From Sinorhizobium arboris LMG 14919 (GTDB taxonomy: Bacteria; Pseudomonadota; Alphaproteobacteria; Rhizobiales; Rhizobiaceae): a stretch of 64,000 bases of DNA. The notes beneath the pieces were generated by a model, which was not told where the DNA came from, did not search any database, and was given only the letters and a program-made list of their open reading frames with translations. Position 1 is the first letter of the stretch. Each line of letters begins with the position of its first letter. The position numbers and the translations under genes are program-made. The stretch is from positions 930,001 to 994,000 of the forward strand of contig NZ_ATYB01000008.1 in assembly GCF_000427465.1 (NCBI RefSeq). Reading direction: 5' to 3'. Of the stretch, positions 35,258-43,107 are shown in pieces.

Positions 35258-35315
35258 TGACGGCCCGGCGCCCGCGCTGGTCACGGGGATGCGGAATGGA
35301 GGAGAACCAGCAGAC

Positions 35316-35687
35316 ATGACGTGGCTGGATCGGGCACGCCAATGGGCAAGCGGCATCAAGCGGGACGTCGTCGTCCTTTGGCTGGCGGCGCGTGACCGTC
35401 GTGTGCCGTGGTATGCCAAGCTGGCCGCCGGCGCGGTCGCGGCCTATGCTTTGTCGCCGATCGATCTGATACCCGACTTCATTCCGATATTGGGATACCT
35501 CGACGATGTGGTCATCGTTCCGATCGGCATCGTCGCCGTGCTCACTCTGATCCCGGACGACGTCCTGGCCGATCTGCGCGCCGAAGCGGCTAAGCGCACC
35601 GAACGACCGGCCAGCCGGGCCGGTCTCTTTGCGGTCGTTGCGACCTGGGTTCTGATCGCGGCTCTGTTGGTCTGGATTGCGATCTAG
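35316..35687 (+). CDS. YkvA-family (DUF1232) membrane protein
   Basis: A 123-residue protein. The family core AYALSPIDLIPDFIPILGYL (residues about 42-61) is followed by DDVVIVPIG and a second hydrophobic region (LFAVVATWVLIAALLVWIAI) at the C-terminus. The function of the family is unknown. GGAGGAG lies upstream. It follows hypS by 58 bp on the same strand, inside the hyp locus, but has no obvious metabolic link to it. Confidence 0.85.
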   Translation: MTWLDRARQWASGIKRDVVVLWLAARDRRVPWYAKLAAGAVAAYALSPIDLIPDFIPILGYLDDVVIVPIGIVAVLTLIPDDVLADLRAEAAKRTERPASRAGLFAVVATWVLIAALLVWIAI

Positions 35688-35698
35688 TCACCATGGAG

Positions 35699-35763
35699 TT
35701 GTGACGCCGCCGCTTCGCGCACGTCGCGGCGTCACAACGAGGGCCCTTTGCGGGAAGGGCCTC
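35699..35763. terminator. Tandem hairpins between convergent genes
   Basis: A perfect 12-bp stem TTGTGACGCCGC (35699-35710) with GCGGCGTCACAA (35726-35737) is followed by a second stem, GAGGGCCCTT with AAGGGCCTC (35739-35763, one bulge). They lie between the YkvA-like gene and hypD, which converge, so bidirectional termination is likely. Confidence 0.7.
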
Positions 35764-35777
35764 ATCTCAAGACCCGA

Positions 35778-36740
35778 TCAGGCCTTGTACTTCTCGACGG
35801 CGCCCGGGAGCTTGCTCCACTCGGCATACCAGGTGTTGAACAGCTTGAACTGTGCCTCGACATAGCCGCGCTGGCTTTCGGTCAGCGCGTCGGTCTCGTT
35901 GAAGTGGAGCGTGTATTCCTTGTCTCCCTTCAGCACCATCATATGCTTGAAATAGAGAACGAGATCCGGTCCCTCATCGAAGGAGGAAAGCACCGCAAGC
36001 GCCTGCTCCAGTTCCTGTGCACGCTGACGTGCATCGACATCGCCGGCGGCGGCGGCCTGAGACAGGTTGCAGAGGTGAATCACCTCCTTCGGCAGTACGT
36101 TGCCGATACCGGTGATGGCCCCGGTCGCGCCACAGTTCACGAAGCCGTGGAAGACAGCCGTATCGACGCCGATCATCAGCGAGACGCCGTCGTCACGGCT
36201 GGTGATGTGCTCGGCCGCATAGCGCATGTCGGCCGTGCCCCCGAACTCCTTGAAGCCGACGAGGTTCGGATGCTCCGCGCGCAGGGCGAAGAACAGATCG
36301 GCCCGGGTCGCGAATCCGTAATAGGGGCTGTTGTAGATCACCGAGGGCAGGTCCGGCGCTGCAGCCAGGATCGCCTTGAAATGCGCCTTCTGCGCGACCA
36401 GCGAGGGCCCGCGCGAAAGCACCCGGGGGATCACCATCAGGCCCTGCGCGCCAACCTTCTGGGCATGCGCCGCATGCGCGACCGCCGAAGCGGTGTTGAC
36501 GGCACCGGTGCCGACGATCACGGGGACGCCCGCCTTTACCAGGCGCTCGACGCCTTCCATGCGCTGCGCATCGGTCAGGAGCGGCCAGTCGCCCATCGAA
36601 CCGCAATAGACGACTGCCGACATGCCATCGGCAATCAACGCCTTGCCCTTGCGGACAAGGGCATCGAAATCCGGCGTGCGGTCTTCCTTGCAAGGGGTCA
36701 TCAGGGCGGGGATCACGCCCGAGAAAATCTTGGCCTTCAT
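35778..36740 (-). CDS. hypD: Pyrroline-4-hydroxy-2-carboxylate deaminase
   Basis: A 320-residue TIM-barrel protein of the N-acetylneuraminate lyase/DapA family. The Schiff-base lysine is K164 in VGFKEFGG and the catalytic tyrosine is Y136 in VIYNSPYYG. In S. meliloti HypD deaminates pyrroline-4-hydroxy-2-carboxylate to alpha-ketoglutarate semialdehyde, linking HypO to HypH. It has its own upstream sites at 36825-36847, so it is probably transcribed separately from hypR. Confidence 0.92.
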   Translation of the reverse strand: MKAKIFSGVIPALMTPCKEDRTPDFDALVRKGKALIADGMSAVVYCGSMGDWPLLTDAQRMEGVERLVKAGVPVIVGTGAVNTASAVAHAAHAQKVGAQGLMVIPRVLSRGPSLVAQKAHFKAILAAAPDLPSVIYNSPYYGFATRADLFFALRAEHPNLVGFKEFGGTADMRYAAEHITSRDDGVSLMIGVDTAVFHGFVNCGATGAITGIGNVLPKEVIHLCNLSQAAAAGDVDARQRAQELEQALAVLSSFDEGPDLVLYFKHMMVLKGDKEYTLHFNETDALTESQRGYVEAQFKLFNTWYAEWSKLPGAVEKYKA

Positions 36741-36824
36741 TTCAAACTCCTATTGGCCTGACGGATGGCAGAAACAGGGGGGCCGGAACCGGCGCCCTCG
36801 TCTGTGCTTCCAAAAGAAAATACC

Positions 36825-36847
36825 ATTTGTATTTTATTTGTCGACAA
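36825..36847 (-). promoter_or_regulatory. Candidate HypR sites upstream of hypD
   Basis: ATTTGTATTT (36825-36834) and the perfect palindrome TTGTCGACAA (36838-36847) lie 85-107 bp before the hypD ATG. The palindrome is identical to the one in front of hypR, and the first element is identical to part of the hypM control region. Confidence 0.6.
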
Positions 36848-36861
36848 AAATCGTCCTGAGC

Positions 36862-37572
36862 TCACAGGGCAATTTCGAGCCGGTCGTTGCGGGCGAAAAG
36901 TTTTTGAATCTGCTGCACGATCTGCTCCGCATGAGTGCGCGCCAGACGATCGGCCGCCTCGACGTCACGGGCGGCGATAACGGCGATCATGTCCTCATGC
37001 TCGTCGACGAAGCGCTGCGGCAGCCGGTCGTCGTAGGATTGATAGTAGAGCCTGAGTATCCGCCGTCCCTCGTCGAGAAGCCTGTTGAAGAGCCCTGTGA
37101 AATAGGGATTGCGACCGGCCTCGGCGATGGCCGAATGGAAAGCGGCATTGGTGGCGATCATTGCCAGCGCATCCTGCGCCTGAACCGCTGCGGCGAACTC
37201 GGCCTGGCGGGCGCGGATCACCTCGAGATCCTCCGAGCGGTGGTGTTCGGCCGCCAGACGCGTCGTGACGCGATACATCAGCACCAGCGCATCGAAGAAG
37301 GTATGCAGGTTCAGGAAATCGATGTTCGACACCATCGTCGATCTGTTGGGGAGCGTGGCGATCAGCCCCTCTCCCGCCAACCGCACCAGCGCCTCGCGGA
37401 TCGGCGTGCGCGACATCTTGAACCGTTCGGCAAGCTGCACTTCGTCGATCGGGCTGCCGGGCGGCAGAACCAGATCGAGTATTTCATCGCGCAGAAGGTC
37501 ATAGACCATCTTCACGCCGGAACCGCGCTTGCGTTCGGGGACCGAATTGGTCTCGGTATCGTTGTCGGTCAT
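36862..37572 (-). CDS. hypR: GntR-family regulator of the hyp locus
   Basis: A 236-residue regulator. The N-terminal winged HTH reads IDEVQLAERFKMSRTPIREA (residues about 41-60), then an all-helical FCD ligand domain with TNAAFHSAIAEA and DEHEDMIAVIAARD. This is the FadR subgroup. AAGGAGG lies just before the ATG at 37572. In S. meliloti HypR controls the hyp genes; the TTGTCGACAA palindrome 13 nt upstream of its own start suggests autoregulation. Confidence 0.9.
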   Translation of the reverse strand: MTDNDTETNSVPERKRGSGVKMVYDLLRDEILDLVLPPGSPIDEVQLAERFKMSRTPIREALVRLAGEGLIATLPNRSTMVSNIDFLNLHTFFDALVLMYRVTTRLAAEHHRSEDLEVIRARQAEFAAAVQAQDALAMIATNAAFHSAIAEAGRNPYFTGLFNRLLDEGRRILRLYYQSYDDRLPQRFVDEHEDMIAVIAARDVEAADRLARTHAEQIVQQIQKLFARNDRLEIAL

Positions 37573-37584
37573 GCAGCCTCCTTC

Positions 37585-37594
37585 TTGTCGACAA
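37585..37594. promoter_or_regulatory. Candidate HypR operator at its own gene
   Basis: TTGTCGACAA is a perfect 10-bp palindrome a few bases before the hypR ribosome binding site. The same 10-mer is upstream of hypD. A protein bound here would block the hypR promoter or leader. Confidence 0.6.
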
Positions 37595-37753
37595 AAGAAA
37601 TACTTCTCCGCGATGACAGGATCAACGGGCTCTCCCGCATGTTTCACTGAATCGATGCCGATTTACCGATAATAATCGCCACCGTCGCTGCCCGTCATGA
37701 TCCGGCATGGGACCATGACAGGCATTCTCGCCCGCAGAGGCACCGATTGCCAT

Positions 37754-38812
37754 TCAGGCATCCGGCAGGGTGAAGACCGCGCAGGGCGCCGCGACGCCGC
37801 GCAATGCGTGGTCGCCGAGCGGCACCAGCGGGGTCGCGGTCTCGGCGGCGAGCGCGCCCGAAATCAGCACCGAGTATCCGAGCGGCCGACACAATCCCTC
37901 CAGCCGGCTCACCAGGTTGACGGCGGGACCGATGGCGGTGAAGTCCAGCCGGTCGATCGACCCGACATTGCCCCACAATATCTCGCCGAGATGCAGCGCC
38001 GTACCGAACCGCAAGGGCGGCAACTCCTGCTCCTGGCGCAGGCCGTCGAGATGCGCCATGCCGGCGCGGGCCGCAACGACCGCGTGCAGCGCCCGATCGC
38101 AAGCCTCCGCGGGCGCACCGGCGACAGGGAAGATTGCCAGCACGCCATCACCGATGAACTTGAGCACCTCGCCTCCGAAAGCGTGGATCGCACCCGCAAG
38201 CCGGTCGAACCAGGCATTGAGCGCCGCGATCACAAGGGCCGGCTCGTTCTCCTCGGAGAGAGCCGTGAAGTTGCGCAGATCGGCATAGAGAAGCGCGGCG
38301 CGGATGCTCTCTCCGGTACCCCGGCTGAGCGCCCCCGCCTGTACACGGGCTGCACTGCGGCGGCCCAGATAGGCTTCGAGGAGGGCGGCGCGTGTCGATC
38401 GTTCGGCCAAAGCGGCCAGGGGTGCTGCGGCGAAACGCGCCGTCTGGCGCAGCCGTTCGACTTCGGCGGGGCCGAACGGCCGCTTCCCGGCCCAGCCCAG
38501 CACCACGTTCTCCCCCGTCCGGCCGACCACGTCCTCCTGCACCGGACCGAGCCCTGCCAGCCAGTCTCGCCCGGCGTGGTCAACCGGCCCTTCGGCAAAG
38601 CCGAGCGCCTCGATAACCGCGCCGTTCTCCGCTCGCCAAAGCCAGGTGCGCCGGGCAATGATCGGATGCGGTACCGCCAGCGTCAGGGCACCGCCGGCCA
38701 GCGGAAGACCGTCGGCGAGCAGACGGTCTCCAAGCTCTGCCAAAAACCGGTCGGGGCCGGGTGAGGTGCCGGCCTCGTCCAGAAGCCATGCGAGGGGTGC
38801 GGGCAGATCCAT
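37754..38812 (-). CDS. Class III adenylate/guanylate cyclase-domain protein
   Basis: A 352-residue soluble protein. The C-terminal cyclase domain (residues about 165-350) contains the first metal Asp in LLYADLRNFTALSEEN, the second in KFIGDGVLAIFP, and the block GNVGSIDRLDFTAIGPAVNL. Residues 1-160 contain no recognised sensor but are rich in hydrophobic short segments. Rhizobial replicons carry many such cyclases. Purine specificity was not decided. The 181-bp stretch between it and hypR has no supported gene. Confidence 0.88.
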   Translation of the reverse strand: MDLPAPLAWLLDEAGTSPGPDRFLAELGDRLLADGLPLAGGALTLAVPHPIIARRTWLWRAENGAVIEALGFAEGPVDHAGRDWLAGLGPVQEDVVGRTGENVVLGWAGKRPFGPAEVERLRQTARFAAAPLAALAERSTRAALLEAYLGRRSAARVQAGALSRGTGESIRAALLYADLRNFTALSEENEPALVIAALNAWFDRLAGAIHAFGGEVLKFIGDGVLAIFPVAGAPAEACDRALHAVVAARAGMAHLDGLRQEQELPPLRFGTALHLGEILWGNVGSIDRLDFTAIGPAVNLVSRLEGLCRPLGYSVLISGALAAETATPLVPLGDHALRGVAAPCAVFTLPDA

Positions 38813-38982
38813 GCGGTGATCATAGAGCAGTTGCAGGAAATATGTGAGCCGATCTGTGACACCGTCCGCTCAGCAGGCAGTGGCGCAGGCGCTCCAGCCG
38901 GGATATGATCGGCCCCGTCCATATCCGGCGCCCGGCCCTCCTGGTTCCGCCGGCGCTCGATGGCAACCCGAAGGGGAGTCCG

Positions 38983-39432
38983 ATGCAAGAAGCCCTCGTC
39001 GTCCGCCGCGAGACACATGTCTCGGCGCCGCCCGCCGCGGTGTTCGCCCTGCTCACCGATCCCGAAAAGATCCTGCGCTGGATGGGAACGGAGGCCGAGG
39101 TCGAGCCGAAGCCGGGCGGGCTCTACCTCGTCAATGTCACCGGAGCACGCTTCGCTCGCGGCTCCTTCCGCGAGGTGGTCCCGGTGCACCGTCTGGCCTA
39201 CAGCTTCGGCTGGGACGGCAGCGATGCCGTGCCGCCGGGATCGAGCCTAGTCGAGATCGACCTGATCGAGCAGCCGGACGGAACGCTGGTGCGGCTGACC
39301 CACTCGGGCCTTCCCAATGCCGAGCAATGTGCCGGTCATGCGGAAGGCTGGGCCCATTACCTCGATCGGCTGACCGCGGTCGCGGCTGGGCGCGATCCGG
39401 GGCCCGACCCCTGGTACGGCCGCAAGGATTGA
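38983..39432 (+). CDS. SRPBCC/AHSA1-type lipid-binding-fold protein
   Basis: A 149-residue protein. It begins VVRRETHVSAPPAAVFALLT, followed by ILRWMGTEAEVEPKPGG, both typical of the START/AHSA1 (Bet v1-like) group. AAGGGGAG precedes the ATG at 38983. These proteins bind hydrophobic ligands and are often stress related; nothing in the context defines a ligand. Confidence 0.85.
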   Translation: MQEALVVRRETHVSAPPAAVFALLTDPEKILRWMGTEAEVEPKPGGLYLVNVTGARFARGSFREVVPVHRLAYSFGWDGSDAVPPGSSLVEIDLIEQPDGTLVRLTHSGLPNAEQCAGHAEGWAHYLDRLTAVAAGRDPGPDPWYGRKD

Positions 39433-39522
39433 GTCCTTTATCCGGCCTCTGGCCGGCAGAAGAAGTGCCTTCCGACCGCCGTCGCCCCGCTGCACCCCGC
39501 GCGGAACTTTGGGGAGCCTGAT

Positions 39523-40131
39523 GTGTTTGCCGGTAGCCGCCGGCAACAAGGCGGACCGCAACGTGTCGCGAGTGTTCGGATGGCAACGAGAAGGAACCCC
39601 GCTGAGGAGCAATCGTCCGCAGCTCGAGCCATGCCGCGACTCGAGCGCAACATAAGCGCGATTCTGAAGCGACGCGAGGAAAACGAGCGCGGACGAAGGG
39701 CGCACGACAGGGTCGCCCAGGCGATCACGAACTTTGCGGGTTCCATGACTTTCGTCGGCCTGCATGTCCTGGCGTTCGGGGCCTGGATCGCCGTAAACCT
39801 CGGGCTGGTTCCAAACGTGCCGGTGTTCGATCCGACCTTCGCAGTCCTCGCCATGGTTGCCTCGGTAGAGGCGATCTTCATTTCCACCTTCGTTCTGATC
39901 AGCCAGAATCGAATGGCGGAAAAGGACGACGAGCGCTCCGATCTCAACCTGCAGATTTCTCTGCTTGCCGAGCAGGAGGCGACGCAACTGCTTGCACTCC
40001 TTCGCGAGGTTGCGGCCCGGCTCGGTGTGAAGGTGGATGGCGAGGAGGATATCCGCGAGCTCGCCAAGGAGATCACTCCCGAAGAGGTCCTCAACCGACT
40101 GGAGGACCGGAAGGTCCGACCGGGCGATTAG
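39523..40131 (+). CDS. DUF1003-family membrane protein
   Basis: A protein of about 202 residues starting at GTG 39523, six nt after GGGGAG. An ATG at 39580 would shorten it by 19 residues. The core has two membrane spans, MTFVGLHVLAFGAWIAVNLG and the segment after DPTFAVLAMVASVEAIFIST, then the family tail SQNRMAEKDDERSDLNLQIS, a helical, probably coiled region. The function is unknown; related proteins have been proposed to be low-pH or stress membrane proteins. Confidence 0.85.
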   Translation: MFAGSRRQQGGPQRVASVRMATRRNPAEEQSSAARAMPRLERNISAILKRREENERGRRAHDRVAQAITNFAGSMTFVGLHVLAFGAWIAVNLGLVPNVPVFDPTFAVLAMVASVEAIFISTFVLISQNRMAEKDDERSDLNLQISLLAEQEATQLLALLREVAARLGVKVDGEEDIRELAKEITPEEVLNRLEDRKVRPGD

Positions 40132-40307
40132 ACTGGAGTGGAATTAGGGGGAGACACGGTTTTCCTGCCAGCGCCCTGCTCCGACTCTTGCCGCAGGAAC
40201 AATTGGCCTGGTCCGCCATTAGTGCCCATGCGTGTCGCCAAAAGTTGCAGCGGTTTTTGGAACAACCGGCATGTTCAGAACGATCACCGACAGCGAAGGA
40301 GAGTGAG

Positions 40308-40583
40308 ATGGAGGAGTCACAAGCCATTTCCCGTCCGCAGCGCGCTTCCGATTACCCCGGTCGGCAGATGGACTGCATTGCCGCTCTGCGGCCGGCCGTT
40401 GCGGACCTGGCGGCAACGTCGCAGGACAGCATCGTGGCGGCGATGAGCGGGGAACTGACCGGCGACCTGCTCGCGCTCGCCCATCGAGCCGAGAAGGCCG
40501 GATGGACGTTCGAAGAGGCTTCGGCTGCGATCGAGGAGCTTGCGCGCGAATATGAGGGCGCGAAAGGGACCATTTTCGACTGA
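40308..40583 (+). CDS. Small conserved-looking helical protein, hypothetical
   Basis: A 91-residue acidic protein. GAAGGAGAG lies before the ATG at 40308. The second half is helical (LTGDLLALAHRAEKAGWTFE, then EEASAAIEELAREYEGAKG). I do not recognise it. It is 27 nt from the following pyruvyl-transferase-like gene and could be co-transcribed with it. Confidence 0.65.
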   Translation: MEESQAISRPQRASDYPGRQMDCIAALRPAVADLAATSQDSIVAAMSGELTGDLLALAHRAEKAGWTFEEASAAIEELAREYEGAKGTIFD

Positions 40584-40610
40584 ATCCGGCTGACCTGCCG
40601 ACCCGCTTCC

Positions 40611-41696
40611 ATGACCAGGAGACAAAGGCCGTTGGCGAAACTCGGCATTTTGACCTTTCACCGCTGCATCAATTTCGGATCATTCTGGCAGGCGCGATGT
40701 CTTGTCCACGGCCTTCGTTCGCTCGGCGCGAACCCGCTTGTCCTCGACCATCATTCCAGCCGCGTCACGCGGGCCGAGTGGCGTTGCGCCATGCAGCCGC
40801 TCCTGCCGGCGAGAACCCCGCGCGCGGACATCCCGCGCTATGCTTCAAAGATCAGGAAATTTCAGAGCGCGCTGGCGTCATTGCCGATGAGCGCGCCCTT
40901 CGCCCTTGACGACCCTGCCGGCGCCGAAGAGTGCGACATCGTGGTGGTCGGCAGCGACGAGGTCTGGAACTTGCGGCATCCCTGGTACGGCGGCTGCTCG
41001 GTTTTCTTTGGAGAGAGCCTCGCCGCGAAGAAGATCGTTTCCTACGCCGCGACGTTCGGAAACCACCCCGCAGCCAATGGCCTCGAACCATACTGGGCCG
41101 ACAGGCTGCGGAAATTCGATGCAATTTCCGTCCGTGACGGGAACTCAAGAGCGATCATCGAGGAGGATGTGGGGCGCGAGGCGACGCTTGTCCTCGATCC
41201 GTGCCTGCAGTTTCCCGAAACGATCTCCTTCGGCCCGAATGCCCTGGCTTCGCGCCCCTATATCGCCGTCTACGGACATTCGTTCCCGCCCTGGTTTCAG
41301 CACGCGGTTCGCCATCTGGCCACAGCCCGTTCGCTGCCCCTCGTCAGTTTCGGCTATCGCAACGATTGGGCGGACGAACAATGGCTCGATGCCGGACCCT
41401 ACGAGTTCGCCGCCGGCATCGCCGGTGCCGAGGCCGTCGCGACGAATTTCTTCCATGGCTGCGTATTCTCCCTTCTCAATGCCAAGCCATTCGTCACGGC
41501 CCTGTCCCACTATCGTTCCAACAAGGTTGCCGATCTCGCACATGCGGCCGGCGCGGAACGCCACGTGGTGTCGCAGGAAACGCCGCAGGCGGACTACGAG
41601 ACACTCCTCGCGGAAGCGCCGAGCGCGGCGGTTGCGCACCGTCTCGCCGAACTCCGCCGGCAATCAAGGACATATCTCACAGATGTCCTCGCCTGA
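40611..41696 (+). CDS. Polysaccharide pyruvyl transferase-family protein
   Basis: A 361-residue protein. The family motif CDIVVVGSDEVWN is at residues 108-120, followed by FFGESLAAKKIVSYAATFG and the C-terminal block TNFFHGCVFSLLNAKPFVT. Members add pyruvate ketals to sugars or act as related glycan-modifying transferases. A TTG at 40632, with AGGAG before it, is an alternative start. It overlaps the next gene (F420-hydrogenase-beta-like) by 14 bases; the two families are repeatedly found together in surface polysaccharide loci. Confidence 0.85.
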   Translation: MTRRQRPLAKLGILTFHRCINFGSFWQARCLVHGLRSLGANPLVLDHHSSRVTRAEWRCAMQPLLPARTPRADIPRYASKIRKFQSALASLPMSAPFALDDPAGAEECDIVVVGSDEVWNLRHPWYGGCSVFFGESLAAKKIVSYAATFGNHPAANGLEPYWADRLRKFDAISVRDGNSRAIIEEDVGREATLVLDPCLQFPETISFGPNALASRPYIAVYGHSFPPWFQHAVRHLATARSLPLVSFGYRNDWADEQWLDAGPYEFAAGIAGAEAVATNFFHGCVFSLLNAKPFVTALSHYRSNKVADLAHAAGAERHVVSQETPQADYETLLAEAPSAAVAHRLAELRRQSRTYLTDVLA

Positions 41697-43107
41697 GCGC
41701 CCAGCACCCGCCTCGAAGAGCGTCTGGCTCTCGCCAGGGCAGATGGCCAAGTCCGGGCTTTGCATCGGTTGCGGCATCTGCGTAGCGCAATCGGGCGGCA
41801 GCGCCGCGATGCGTCTCGACCGCTATGGCCAGCTCAAACCGGCCACTTCACATCGCCCCGACGGGTTCGCCGAGTTGTGCCCCTTTTCGCCCCACGCCCG
41901 CAGCGAAGACCAGATCGCCGAGGCGCGCTTCGGATCGGCGCGATTTTACGATCCGCGGATCGGCCGCTTCGAGATAGCCTATGTCGGCCATGTCCGCGAA
42001 GGCACCTTTCGAGCGGACGGCAGCTCCGGCGGCATGGCCAGTTGGACCGCCACGGAGCTTCTGAAGAGGAACCTGGTCGACGGTGTAGCGCATGTGGTCC
42101 CCTGTTCAGGCGCCGGCGAGCGTCTGTTCGAGTATCAGATCGCACGGACCGCGGACGACCTGCGCAAGGGCGCGAAGTCGCGCTATTATCCGGTGGAGCT
42201 TTCCGGCGTGATCGCCGAAATGAAGCGCCACCGCGGCCGCTATGCGGTCGTTGGGATCCCCTGCTTCATCAAGGCACTCCATCTCCTCTGCCGCAAGGAG
42301 CCGGTGCTCGAGGAGCGCCTTGCCTTCACAATCGGCCTCTTCTGCGGGCACATGAAGAGCACACGCTTCGTCGAAAGTTTCGCCTGGCAGATGGACGCGG
42401 AAATGAACACCGTGGAAAGCGTGGACTACCGCCTCAAGGATCCAGGAAGACCTGCGAACTGGTACACCGCCCATTTGCGGCTCAAGGACGGAAGCACGCG
42501 GAACAAGGACTGGTGGCACCTCGTCGACGGAGACTGGGGAGCCGGATTTTTCCAGAACTCCGCCTGCAATTTCTGCGACGACGTGGTTGCCGAAACCGCC
42601 GACATCTCCTTTGGCGATGCCTGGGTCGAGCCCTATTCCTCCGACGGCCGGGGTACGAATGTCGTCGTCGTTCGCTCACCCCTCCTGCGCGCGCTCGTGG
42701 CCGATGCGATCGACCAGGGGAGGCTCGAACTCAGCGAGGTCGACAGCGCTTTCGTCATAGAGACACAGGCGGCCGGCTTCAGGCAAAGACGGGAGGGGCT
42801 CGCCTTCCGGCTGGCCTGGCCGCGGTCCGGCATAAGACCGCGGAAACGCGTTGCCCCGAAGTGGAAGGGACTGTCCGCACGCCGGATGCTGGTCTACTGG
42901 CTGCGCAGCACGATCAGCGCGGGAAGCCATCGGGTCTTCTGGCTTGCCAGGGCCCTGAAGATACCGGCCGCCTATATTCGCTGGGCGTCGGCGATGCTCG
43001 CCCTCTACCAGGGAGTGGCTTATTCACGCGGTTGGATCGGAAAGCTCATCGACGGCATCTCCATGCGAGGGCGCAGGGCGTCGAAGGACGACGGGACGGG
43101 CGCATAA
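41683..43107 (+). CDS. Coenzyme F420 hydrogenase/dehydrogenase beta-subunit-family protein
   Basis: A 474-residue protein. The N-terminal iron-sulfur motif is CIGCGIC (C27, C30, C33) plus C66 in ELCPFSP. The N and C FrhB domains follow (GGMASWTATELLKRN; VVGIPCFIKALHLLCRKEPV; FCDDVVAETADISFGDAWVE). The C-terminal part from about residue 390 is basic with hydrophobic stretches. In polysaccharide loci such proteins are thought to supply electrons for a sugar modification, but none is firmly characterised there. The 3' end overlaps the convergent glycosidase gene by 88 bp. Confidence 0.85.
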   Translation: MSSPERPAPASKSVWLSPGQMAKSGLCIGCGICVAQSGGSAAMRLDRYGQLKPATSHRPDGFAELCPFSPHARSEDQIAEARFGSARFYDPRIGRFEIAYVGHVREGTFRADGSSGGMASWTATELLKRNLVDGVAHVVPCSGAGERLFEYQIARTADDLRKGAKSRYYPVELSGVIAEMKRHRGRYAVVGIPCFIKALHLLCRKEPVLEERLAFTIGLFCGHMKSTRFVESFAWQMDAEMNTVESVDYRLKDPGRPANWYTAHLRLKDGSTRNKDWWHLVDGDWGAGFFQNSACNFCDDVVAETADISFGDAWVEPYSSDGRGTNVVVVRSPLLRALVADAIDQGRLELSEVDSAFVIETQAAGFRQRREGLAFRLAWPRSGIRPRKRVAPKWKGLSARRMLVYWLRSTISAGSHRVFWLARALKIPAAYIRWASAMLALYQGVAYSRGWIGKLIDGISMRGRRASKDDGTGA

